Shown: piece after piece, positions 1 through 5,242 of the stretch
How positions within the stretch are numbered: position 1 is the first letter of the stretch
Layout of the letters: each line of letters starts with the position of its first letter
Assembly (NCBI GenBank): GCA_024641255.1
Contig: JAHEDL010000128.1
Span: 1 to 5,765, forward strand
Length of the DNA: 5,765 bases
Source of the DNA: Pseudorhodobacter sp.
GTDB lineage: Bacteria; Pseudomonadota; Alphaproteobacteria; Rhodobacterales; Rhodobacteraceae
Reading direction: 5' to 3'
The notes under the pieces: model-generated
What the model was told of the DNA's origin: nothing
Databases searched by the model: none
The model's input: only the letters and a program-made list of their open reading frames with translations
Made by a program: the position numbers and the translations under genes

Positions 1-1560
1 GATGTGGTGCTGGTGGATGATGTGTCGGTGGCGGTGCAGCAGGGCCGCGTGCTGGGGCTGATTGGCGAATCCGGTGCGGGTAAATCGACCATCGGGCTGT
101 CGGCAATGGCGTTTGGCCGCGGTGGTGTGCGGCTGCCCGGCGGGCAGATCTTGTTGAATGGCCGCGATATTCGCAGCGCCACGGCGCGCGATCTGCGGTC
201 GTTGCGGGGCCGCGAAGTGACCTATGTTGCGCAATCGGCGGCGGCGGCGTTCAATCCGGCCAAGCGGCTGATGCAGCAGGTGATCGAAACCAGCCTGCAC
301 CACAACCTGATGACCCGAACCGAGGCAGAGGCCCGCGCGGTTGATCTGTTTCGCAAGCTGGGCTTGCCCAACCCCGAAACCTTCGGCAACCGCTATCCGC
401 ATCAGGTGTCGGGCGGGCAGTTGCAGCGGGCAATGACGGCGATGGCGCTATGTCCAAAGCCCGATCTGGTGATCTTTGACGAACCCACCACCGCGCTGGA
501 TGTCACCACGCAGATCGACGTGCTGGTGGCGATCAAGGCCGCGATCCGCGATACCGGGGTGGCGGCGCTGTATATCACCCATGATCTGGCGGTGGTGGCG
601 CAGGTGGCCGATGACATTCTGGTGCTGCGCGGCGGCAAGAAGGTGGAATACGGCAGCACCGATCAGATCATCAACGCGCCGCGCGAAGCCTATACGCAGG
701 CGCTGGTTTCGGTGCGCTCGATCGACCATCACGAAAAACCCGAAGCCGCGCCGGTGCTGTCGGTGGCCAATGTCACCGCACGCTATAAGGGCACCAGTCT
801 TGACGTGCTTAAAAACGTCACGCTGGATCTTGCGGCGGGGCAAACTCTGGCTGTTGTGGGCGAAAGCGGGTCGGGCAAATCAACGCTGGCGCGGGTGATC
901 ACCGGGCTGTTGCCCGCCGCCCAAGGCCGCATCAGCTTTGCCGGGCGCAAGCTGTCGCCCGATCTGGCCAGCCGCAGCAAGGATGATCTGCGCGAATTGC
1001 AGATGATCTATCAGATGGCCGACACCGCGATGAACCCACGCCAAACGGTTGGCACCATCATCGGTCGGCCATTGGAGTTCTACTTTGGCCTGAAGGGCGA
1101 CGCCAAACGCGCCCGCGTGCAAGAACTGCTTGATGAAATCGAAATGGGTGCCGGTTTTATCGACCGCTATCCCGCTGAACTTTCGGGTGGCCAAAAGCAA
1201 CGCGTCTGCATCGCCCGCGCGCTTGCCGCAAAGCCCAAGCTGATCATCTGCGACGAGGTGACAAGCGCGCTTGACCCGCTGGTCGCCGATGGCATCCTGA
1301 AACTGCTGTTGAACCTGCAGGCGCGCGAAGGCGTGGCCTATCTGTTCATCACCCACGACCTTGCGACGGTGCGCGCCATCGCCGACAAGATCGCGGTGAT
1401 GTATCGCGGTCAGGTGGTGCGCTATGGCGGCAAGACCGATGTGCTGACGCCACCGTTCGATGATTACACCGATCTTCTGCTGTCCTCGGTGCCGGAAATG
1501 CAATTGGGCTGGCTGGAGCAGGTGTTGGACCGCCGCAAGATGGAAAGTGCCGGGAACTGA
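1..1560 (+). CDS. Dipeptide/oligopeptide-type ABC transporter, fused dual ATP-binding subunit (5' end outside window)
   Basis: This cytoplasmic ATPase subunit would power an inner-membrane importer of the peptide/nickel (Dpp/Opp) family. Two complete nucleotide-binding domains lie in tandem. Domain 1 has Walker A GESGAGKST (bases about 64-90), signature VSGGQLQR (about 403-430), Walker B LVIFDEP (about 466-486) and the H-loop ITHDL (about 574-588). Domain 2 starts near base 757, with Walker A GESGSGKST (859-885), Q-loop in IYQMADTAMNPR, signature LSGGQKQR (about 1180-1203), Walker B LIICDE (1240-1257) and a second ITHDL. All ATPase residues are present in both halves, so both sites should be active. 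The frame is open to the first base, and the sequence opens at the strand just before Walker A, so roughly 20-30 N-terminal residues, including the true start, are missing. The substrate-binding protein and permeases, if present, would lie upstream. DppD-DppF-like fusions of this kind are common in alphaproteobacteria. Peptide, nickel, opine or other substrates cannot be told apart from the ATPase. Confidence 0.93.
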   Translation, partial: DVVLVDDVSVAVQQGRVLGLIGESGAGKSTIGLSAMAFGRGGVRLPGGQILLNGRDIRSATARDLRSLRGREVTYVAQSAAAAFNPAKRLMQQVIETSLHHNLMTRTEAEARAVDLFRKLGLPNPETFGNRYPHQVSGGQLQRAMTAMALCPKPDLVIFDEPTTALDVTTQIDVLVAIKAAIRDTGVAALYITHDLAVVAQVADDILVLRGGKKVEYGSTDQIINAPREAYTQALVSVRSIDHHEKPEAAPVLSVANVTARYKGTSLDVLKNVTLDLAAGQTLAVVGESGSGKSTLARVITGLLPAAQGRISFAGRKLSPDLASRSKDDLRELQMIYQMADTAMNPRQTVGTIIGRPLEFYFGLKGDAKRARVQELLDEIEMGAGFIDRYPAELSGGQKQRVCIARALAAKPKLIICDEVTSALDPLVADGILKLLLNLQAREGVAYLFITHDLATVRAIADKIAVMYRGQVVRYGGKTDVLTPPFDDYTDLLLSSVPEMQLGWLEQVLDRRKMESAGN

Positions 1561-1562
1561 CA

Positions 1563-1585
1563 ACTTCATCTTGGCATAAATATCC
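1563..1585 (+). repeat. 23-bp intergenic element, copy 1 (after the ABC ATPase stop)
   Basis: It begins two bases after the TGA of the ABC gene and contains CTTCATCTTGGC, one variable base, then TAAATATCC. It matches copy 2 (2503-2525, minus strand) at 22 of 23 bases; the only difference is A here versus C there at the 14th base. Both copies lie directly after a stop codon and point the same way as the gene they follow. From memory, similar motifs occur after genes in Rhodobacterales genomes; that is recollection, not a search result. Confidence 0.7.
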
Positions 1586-1588
1586 CCG

Positions 1589-1623
1589 CCGGAGGCAGCG
1601 CGCTTTCAACGGGACCGGAGGCA
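1589..1623 (+). repeat. 9-bp direct repeat containing two Shine-Dalgarno-like copies before the phosphatase gene
   Basis: CCGGAGGCA occurs at 1589-1597 and again at 1615-1623. The second copy supplies the ribosome binding site GGAGG (1617-1621), five bases before the ATG at 1627. The first has no start codon at a usable distance, so it is either a leftover duplication or a standby ribosome site. The repeat is exact but short and could be chance in GC-rich DNA. Confidence 0.45.
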
Positions 1624-1626
1624 TCA

Positions 1627-2460
1627 ATGCGTAAACTGCTTTTGATCATCATCGACGGTGTGCCGTATCGCAATTGGCGGCGGCTGTTTGGCAATCTGGA
1701 AGGCTGGGTTGCCAATGGCGATGCGCGGGTGTGGCGGATGCGGGCGACGCTGCCGTCAACTTCGGCGTCCTGCTATGCCTCGATCCATACCGGCGTGCCG
1801 CCGCAGGTGCACAGGGTTTGGGGCAACGAGGCGGTGTATCGGCTAGAGCAGCCGGATGTGTTTTCCGAACTAAGCAAAGCTGGCCGCAAGACCGGGGCGG
1901 TGGCGCATAGTTTCTGGTCGGAACTGTTCAACCGCAGCCCTTTCGATCTGGTGCGCGATATTGAATATGATGAACCGGAAGGGCCGATCAGCCATGGCCG
2001 GTTTCACACCATGACTGGCTATGGCAACATCAACCAGATGACTCCGTCGGACGTTGATCTGTTCGCCACCCTGACCCGTTTGGCAGAGGTGAAGGGCATT
2101 GACTATGGCATGCTGCATACCTGCACGTTGGACAGCATGGGGCATCGGTTTTACCACGACTGCGAAGAGATGGATAACGCGTGCTATGTGATGGATGCGA
2201 TGCTGGCGCCGTTTGTGCAGCGATGGCGCGACAGCGGATATGAGGTGATCGTGACCGCCGACCACGGTCAGGATGCGCGCGGCCATCATGGCGGCACGGG
2301 CGAGTTGCAGCAGGATTTCGCGTTCTATTACTTTGGCGATGCCGAAATGCCGGCCCGCGATGTGGTGTTGGACCAGTTGGCGCTGGCGCCGTCGATTCTG
2401 GCGCGGATGGGTGTGGCGGTGCCCGGCACGATGAAGGCTGCGCCGTTTTTTGGTGGCTAA
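1627..2460 (+). CDS. Alkaline phosphatase superfamily protein (type I phosphodiesterase/nucleotide pyrophosphatase-like)
   Basis: This 277-aa metal-dependent hydrolase should act on a phosphate mono- or diester. The fold's landmarks appear in order: Asp10 in LLLIIIDG (metal ligand), a nucleophile segment LPSTSASCYASIHTG (residues 42-56), LDSMGH with Asp169 and His173, ADHG with Asp212 and His213, and GHHGG with His221. By spacing to the downstream TG, Ser46 (or neighbouring Thr45) takes the place of the nucleophilic Thr of nucleotide pyrophosphatases. The hydrophobic N-terminus is the first core beta strand carrying the metal Asp rather than a signal peptide, so the enzyme is probably cytosolic, unlike classical periplasmic PhoA. 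It is short compared with eukaryotic NPPs. The ATG has GGAGG five bases upstream. It lies 66 bases after the ABC ATPase gene on the same strand and could be cotranscribed, which hints that it processes an imported compound. Family assignment is firm; substrate is unknown. Confidence 0.9.
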   Translation: MRKLLLIIIDGVPYRNWRRLFGNLEGWVANGDARVWRMRATLPSTSASCYASIHTGVPPQVHRVWGNEAVYRLEQPDVFSELSKAGRKTGAVAHSFWSELFNRSPFDLVRDIEYDEPEGPISHGRFHTMTGYGNINQMTPSDVDLFATLTRLAEVKGIDYGMLHTCTLDSMGHRFYHDCEEMDNACYVMDAMLAPFVQRWRDSGYEVIVTADHGQDARGHHGGTGELQQDFAFYYFGDAEMPARDVVLDQLALAPSILARMGVAVPGTMKAAPFFGG

Positions 2461-2465
2461 AGCGG

Positions 2466-2503
2466 CTGGGGCTTTGCCCCCACGGCCTGCGGCCTTCCCC
2501 CAG
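2466..2503. terminator. Hairpin cluster between convergent genes, possible bidirectional terminator
   Basis: The spacer between the phosphatase stop (2460) and the aldolase-family stop (2525) can fold in two ways. One is a small hairpin with GGGGC (2468-2472) and GCCCC (2476-2480) around TTT. The other is an outer stem CTGGGG (2466-2471) with CCCCAG (2498-2503) enclosing a GGCC/GGCC mini-hairpin (2484-2494). These share 2468-2471 and exclude each other. AGGATATTT follows on the + strand, but there is no classic long T-run on either strand, so intrinsic termination is plausible and not certain. Confidence 0.5.
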
Positions 2504-2525
2504 GATATTTAGGCCAAGATGAAGT
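2503..2525 (-). repeat. 23-bp intergenic element, copy 2 (after the aldolase-family stop)
   Basis: Read on the minus strand it starts at the last base of the aldolase-family TGA and runs CTTCATCTTGGCC then TAAATATCC, matching copy 1 (1563-1585) at 22 of 23 bases. On the chromosome the two copies form an inverted repeat about 917 bases apart that encloses the phosphatase gene. This copy leads directly into the hairpin cluster at 2466-2503, suggesting a role in 3'-end formation or mRNA stability. Confidence 0.7.
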
Positions 2526-3271
2526 CAGCTGGCATAGCTGGCGCCATCTTCATCCAGCAGGGCCTTGATTTCGCGCAGGTGGGCTTCGGCAAAGCCGGGG
2601 TAGGTTTCCCATTCTTGCGCGGTTTTTTCGGCGATGGCTTCGGGCAGGATACGCAGGGCTTTGCCGGTTTGCAGCGCGCGGATGTAGGTTTCGGCGGCGC
2701 GTTCGAAATAGGTCAGCCGATTGAAGGTTTCGGCGACGGTGGCACCGACCACCAGAACGCCATGGTTGCCCATGATCATCGTGGTGATCTTGGGGTCGCG
2801 CAGCATTTCAGCGCAGCGCGCGCCTTCGTCGGCAAAGGCCATGCCGCCATAGTGATCATCGACGACGTGGCGGTTGTGGAACATCGCGGTGTTCTGGTCG
2901 ATGGCGGGCAGGTGGCTATCGGCCAAGCTGGCCAGCACGGTGGCGTGGATTGAATGCACGTGCATGACGCAGCGCGCATGCGGCAGCGCGCGGTGGATCG
3001 AACCGTGCAGGCCCCAGGCGGTTGGGTCAGGCGCGTCGGGGCGGTTCATCGTGTTGGGATCGTTGGCGTCGATTTCCACCAGCGACGACGCGGTGATGCG
3101 GCCAAAATGGCGACCGTTCGGGTTGATCAGGAATTTCGTGCCATCGGCGTTGACCGCAAGGCTGAAATGGTTTGCCACCGCTTCGTGCAGGTTGAGTTTG
3201 ACCGTCCAGCGGAAGGCGGCGGCCATATCGACGCGTTCGGCCCAGTGGGTCATGTTGGCATGGGCGTTCAT
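2525..3271 (-). CDS. Class II aldolase/adducin family protein
   Basis: A 248-aa protein with the class II aldolase/adducin fold. Family members are zinc enzymes that cleave, epimerise or decarboxylate sugar phosphates and related hydroxy acids, but many are uncharacterised. Visible metal ligands are His104 and His106 (VMHVHS) and His170 (MGNHG). The usual PSSE catalytic segment reads PTAWGLHGSIH here, so Ala85 stands where aldolases have the proton-transfer Glu; ordinary fuculose-type aldolase chemistry is therefore doubtful. Asn33-His-Phe-Ser resembles the family's N-H-x-S substrate motif near the N-terminus. The ATG overlaps the stop of the upstream alpha/beta hydrolase gene by four bases (ATGA), with GGAGAG (3277-3282) five bases before it, so the two are almost certainly cotranscribed and translationally coupled. 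Alternatives are an epimerase, a decarboxylase or a non-catalytic adducin-like member. The family is certain, the activity open. Confidence 0.9.
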   Translation of the reverse strand: MNAHANMTHWAERVDMAAAFRWTVKLNLHEAVANHFSLAVNADGTKFLINPNGRHFGRITASSLVEIDANDPNTMNRPDAPDPTAWGLHGSIHRALPHARCVMHVHSIHATVLASLADSHLPAIDQNTAMFHNRHVVDDHYGGMAFADEGARCAEMLRDPKITTMIMGNHGVLVVGATVAETFNRLTYFERAAETYIRALQTGKALRILPEAIAEKTAQEWETYPGFAEAHLREIKALLDEDGASYAS

Positions 3272-4185
3272 AGGGGCTCTCCGTAGGGCCAGCGGCCATG
3301 GGCCATGGCGGTGATGGCGTTGCAGATTTCGCTGAAAGAGGCGGCGGCGCGCGGCACCGTTGCGCGGGCGCGCAGATAGCCGTGCACCAGACCGGTGGCG
3401 GTAACCGCCTGCGCCCGCCCGCCCGCCGCGCGGATTTTGGCGGCATAGACATGCGCATCATCGGCCAGCGGATCACATTCGGCGGCGATGGCAAGGGTGG
3501 GCGGCAAGCGGGTGAAGTCATCGTCTTGCAGCGGTGTAACCGAGGCGTCGCCGCTGGGTTCAACCCCGCTGTGACGGATGCCCGCGTAGAATTCGACATC
3601 GGCCAGCGTCAGCATCGGCGCGAAGGCGTGGGTCTGGTAGCTGCCGCTGCTGCGGTCGCCGCCAAGGCCGGGGTAGATAAGGACTTGGCCAAGGATGCGG
3701 CTGTCGCGCAGGGCATGGGCGGTGGCGGCGGCAAGGTTGCCGCCGGCGGAATCGCCTGCAAGAACCAGTGGGCCGGGGGTGGCGCGGGCGACGGCAAGCG
3801 CATCATCCAGCGCCGCGGGGTGCTGGTGTTCGGGCGATAACCGGTAATCAACCGCGATCACCGTCAGGCCTGTGCGTTGGCAGATTTCGGCGCAAACATC
3901 GTCGTGGCTGTGCAATCCGCCCACCACATAGCCGCCGCCGTGCAGGTAGATCACGGTAGGTTGCGCGCCGTGGTAAACGCGGCAGGGCACGCCTGCGATG
4001 GCGCGGTCTTCGGTGGTTATGCCTGCCGGCGTGCCGCGATGAAACTGCGCGCACATGCGGTCGTAGATCGCGCGTTGGTCGGCGATGGTCAGGCTGGCGG
4101 TGTCGGGCGGATAGGAGGCGTCGGTGGCGCGAATAAAGGCCCACGTCGGTGGGTCGATCATCGTTTGGTAATCAGGCTGTGGCAT
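3268..4185 (-). CDS. Alpha/beta hydrolase, HSL (hormone-sensitive lipase)-type esterase
   Basis: A 305-aa cytoplasmic carboxylesterase or lactonase-type enzyme. Counting from the ATG at 4185, HGGG (82-85) forms the oxyanion hole, GDSAGG (144-149) holds nucleophile Ser146, ECDPL gives Asp238, and VHGY gives His268. DYRLSPEH (113-120) is typical of the bacterial HSL family. There is no signal peptide. The frame stays open upstream to a TTG at 4236, with ATGs at 4212 and 4209, but the ATG at 4185 has GGGGA (4192-4196) six bases before it and yields the usual family length, so I prefer it. It is the first gene of a two-gene unit with the class II aldolase-family gene. The pair could open an ester or lactone and then process the hydroxy-acid product, which is inference only. 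The promoter should lie in 4186-4358, shared with the divergent receiver-like gene. Confidence 0.92.
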   Translation of the reverse strand: MPQPDYQTMIDPPTWAFIRATDASYPPDTASLTIADQRAIYDRMCAQFHRGTPAGITTEDRAIAGVPCRVYHGAQPTVIYLHGGGYVVGGLHSHDDVCAEICQRTGLTVIAVDYRLSPEHQHPAALDDALAVARATPGPLVLAGDSAGGNLAAATAHALRDSRILGQVLIYPGLGGDRSSGSYQTHAFAPMLTLADVEFYAGIRHSGVEPSGDASVTPLQDDDFTRLPPTLAIAAECDPLADDAHVYAAKIRAAGGRAQAVTATGLVHGYLRARATVPRAAASFSEICNAITAMAHGRWPYGEPL

Positions 4186-4358
4186 GAATGGTCCCCAGTT
4201 TCGCCGCATCATGGCGGTGCACAGGCGCGGTTTCAACGCCTAATCCCCGCCGCAATTCACCTAATAAAACCGAAAAATGCCCCAAATTCCGCCGCAACTG
4301 TCGCCGAAGGTTAACCAATAAGACCTTGTCCAATTACCGGACAGCAAAGGGGATCATC
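4186..4358. other. Divergent intergenic region, 173 bp
   Basis: This separates the minus-strand hydrolase gene from the plus-strand receiver-like gene and must hold both starts of transcription unless read-through occurs. Its middle (about 4255-4335) is visibly more AT-rich than the flanking genes. It carries TTAACCAA at 4311-4318, close to the TTAACCAT half-site bound by the alphaproteobacterial regulator CtrA, but there is only one such half-site. I see no convincing -35/-10 pair on either strand. Confidence 0.45.
4326..4344 (+). promoter_or_regulatory. Small hairpin just upstream of the receiver-like gene's ribosome binding site
   Basis: TGTCC (4327-4331) pairs with GGACA (4339-4343) around a seven-base loop, with a possible extra T-G pair outside. 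It ends two bases before the AAAGGGGA ribosome site. It could modulate initiation at the GTG, or be a binding site for a regulator acting as a dyad. At five base pairs it may be chance. Confidence 0.3.
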
Positions 4359-4361
4359 GTG
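4346..4361 (+). promoter_or_regulatory. Ribosome binding site fixing a GTG start
   Basis: AAAGGGGA (4346-4353) lies five bases before GTG (4359-4361). This decides the start of the receiver-like gene: the open frame runs back to an ATG at 4188, but those extra residues are Arg/Asn/Pro-rich, match no domain, and would overlap the hydrolase promoter region. Confidence 0.75.
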
Positions 4362-4820
4362 CAAGTTATTCGTTCCATCGCGCCGCAACATATCAGCCCG
4401 GTTGGGCTAAGCGTTCGGGTTCTGCTGATCAGCCATGAAAGCCCCGACAATGGGCTGCTGCACCGGTTGGCTGGGCTTGGTGGCAAGATGGAGGTTGCGT
4501 CGGATCTGTTTGTCGGGCTGGCGGCGGTGCTGGATGATCCGGCGGGCTATGGGTTGTGCGTGATTGATTGTGACCTGTTCGGCGGGTTGGCGGCGGGGCG
4601 GCGGGCGCATGATTTGCTGGTGGACGTGAACCGGCGGGTGCCGGTTATCCTGATTTCAAAAGAGGTTTCGGCGCAGGAATTTCCAGAAGAACGTGGCAAG
4701 CCGATCGTGCTGCGCGCGCCAACTTCGGGGATTTCTATGCGCATCGGCTTTGAACACGCGCTGCGCGACCGTTTGGCGATGCGGTTGATTTTGGCGGATG
4801 AACAGCGAATCGCGAGCTGA
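4359..4820 (+). CDS. Degenerate response-regulator receiver-like protein
   Basis: A 153-aa single-domain protein whose strand and motif pattern looks like a CheY-type receiver. LSVRVLLISHES (17-28) is the first strand, GLCVIDCDLFGG (65-76) the strand carrying the phospho-acceptor position at Asp70, VPVILISKE (94-102) the fourth strand with Ser100 at the Ser/Thr switch, and KPIVLRAP (114-121) the fifth. The acidic pair that binds Mg2+ is replaced by Ser25-His26 (Glu27 follows), and the invariant Lys before Pro is replaced by Arg119-Ala120-Pro121. Phosphorylation is therefore likely absent or unusual. There is no output domain, no membrane segment and no adjacent kinase gene. Start is GTG at 4359, chosen by its ribosome site. 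It is probably a stand-alone unit ending before the terminator at 4869. Existence of the gene is well supported; the receiver assignment is from pattern only. Confidence 0.8.
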   Translation: MQVIRSIAPQHISPVGLSVRVLLISHESPDNGLLHRLAGLGGKMEVASDLFVGLAAVLDDPAGYGLCVIDCDLFGGLAAGRRAHDLLVDVNRRVPVILISKEVSAQEFPEERGKPIVLRAPTSGISMRIGFEHALRDRLAMRLILADEQRIAS

Positions 4821-4824
4821 CGCC

Positions 4825-4843
4825 TGATCGACGTATGCGATCA
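4825..4843 (+). terminator. Weak inverted repeat after the receiver-like gene
   Basis: TGATCG (4825-4830) and CGATCA (4838-4843) flank a seven-base spacer, starting four bases after the TGA. The stem is six pairs and no T-run follows, so it is a weak terminator candidate at best or an mRNA 3' stabilising hairpin. The stronger hairpin at 4869-4897 probably does most of the work. Confidence 0.3.
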
Positions 4844-4868
4844 AAGAACATCGCTAAAATCTGATGCA

Positions 4869-4897
4869 AAAGGGGCGAACCGAAGGCTCGCCCCTTT
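4869..4897 (-). terminator. Intrinsic terminator of the cold-shock gene, probably shared by both strands
   Basis: AAAGGGGCGA (4869-4878) pairs perfectly with TCGCCCCTTT (4888-4897), a ten-pair stem with a nine-base loop that can itself pair CC/GG. On the minus strand the stem ends in TTTT and lies about 30 bases after the csp TAA. On the + strand it lies about 48 bases after the receiver-like gene, with the stem also ending in TTT, so it can serve both convergent genes. Confidence 0.85.
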
Positions 4898-4928
4898 CAA
4901 ATATCTGCCTGCCCCGTAGGGCTGCGGC

Positions 4929-5135
4929 TTAGGCCAGCGCCAGATTGGTCGCCGATTCGCGGCCGTCACGGCCTGCTTCGATGTCGAAGGTGACCGGCTG
5001 GCCATCTTTCAACGAACGCAGACCAGCGCGCTCTAGCGCGGTGATGTGCACGAACACGTCTTTCTTGCCGCCTTCCGGGGCGATGAAGCCGTAGCCTTTG
5101 GTTTCGTTAAACCATTTCACGGTGCCCTTAGCCAT
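4929..5135 (-). CDS. Cold-shock protein, CspA family
   Basis: A 68-aa single cold-shock domain that binds single-stranded RNA and DNA and acts as an RNA chaperone in the cytoplasm. MAKGTVKWFNETKGYGFI opens the domain with RNP1 KGYGFI (13-18); RNP2 is VFVHI (27-31), with the surface aromatics Trp8, Phe17, Phe28 and His30 present. The length is that of a typical bacterial Csp. The ATG at 5135 is preceded by AGAGGAG (5144-5150) at eight bases. The open frame continues upstream to a GTG at 5252, but that extension has no place in the family and its SD-like AAGGAG abuts the GTG, so it is rejected. The gene stands alone, with a leader of up to about 165 bases and a strong terminator. In alphaproteobacteria such genes may be cold-induced or constitutive; the sequence does not decide. 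Confidence 0.96.
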   Translation of the reverse strand: MAKGTVKWFNETKGYGFIAPEGGKKDVFVHITALERAGLRSLKDGQPVTFDIEAGRDGRESATNLALA

Positions 5136-5156
5136 CGTGAAGTCTCCTCTAGAATC

Positions 5157-5179
5157 GCCGCCCGCGAGATTGCGGCGGC
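5157..5179 (-). promoter_or_regulatory. GC-rich hairpin directly upstream of the csp ribosome binding site
   Basis: GCCGCC and GGCGGC (5157-5162 and 5174-5179) pair fully, extended by a GC/GC pair of bases across a one-base bulge at 5163, with a six-base loop GAGATT (+ strand, 5166-5171). It lies seven bases upstream of AGAGGAG. The position suits translational control or protection from a nuclease. Confidence 0.55.
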
Positions 5180-5188
5180 CCGGCGCAG

Positions 5189-5242
5189 TCAGCTGTGGTC
5201 GAATGCTGTGGCCGAAAACGGAGACAGGGATCGAATAAACAT
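5189..5242 (-). CDS. Possible 17-aa upstream ORF in the csp leader
   Basis: ATG at 5242 is preceded by a good Shine-Dalgarno AAGGAG (5252-5257) at nine bases and opens an 17-codon frame encoding MFIRSLSPFSATAFDHS, ending in TGA 53 bases before the csp ATG. It overlaps the csp frame in a different phase. The peptide resembles nothing I know. A leader peptide whose translation changes folding of the downstream hairpin is possible; a chance ORF is equally possible. Confidence 0.25.
   Translation of the reverse strand: MFIRSLSPFSATAFDHS

Noticed and set aside
880..1569. 229-codon open frame on the minus strand opposite the ABC gene
   Set aside because: It lies fully antisense to a well-supported ATPase domain, is His/Gln/Arg-rich in the manner of shadow frames in GC-rich DNA, and has no family motif.
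1627..1660. Signal peptide at the start of the phosphatase
   Set aside because: The hydrophobic run LLLIII is followed at once by the metal-binding Asp10 of the core fold, so cleavage there would destroy the active site.
1563..2525. Insertion sequence or integrative cassette around the phosphatase gene
   Set aside because: Inverted repeats are present but there is no transposase, no visible target-site duplication, and each repeat is tied to a stop codon.
2519..2953. 144-codon + strand frame rich in Gly/Phe opposite the aldolase-family gene
   Set aside because: Antisense to a confident gene, with no motif; its start lies within the repeat and stop-codon overlap.
3298..3840. 180-codon Gly-rich open frame on the + strand opposite the hydrolase
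   Set aside because: Antisense shadow of a confident alpha/beta hydrolase; low-complexity Gly/Ala/Arg composition only.
4186..4236. N-terminal extension of the alpha/beta hydrolase to TTG 4236 or ATG 4212/4209
   Set aside because: The ATG at 4185 has GGGGA six bases upstream and gives the expected family length; the extension has no domain match.
4188..4358. Extension of the receiver-like gene to ATG 4188
   Set aside because: The extra 57 residues are Arg/Asn/Pro-rich with no domain pattern and overlap the opposite promoter region; GTG 4359 has a good ribosome site.
4911..4922. GCCC/GGGC mini-hairpin next to the csp stop
   Set aside because: Only four pairs; the ten-pair hairpin at 4869-4897 already explains termination.
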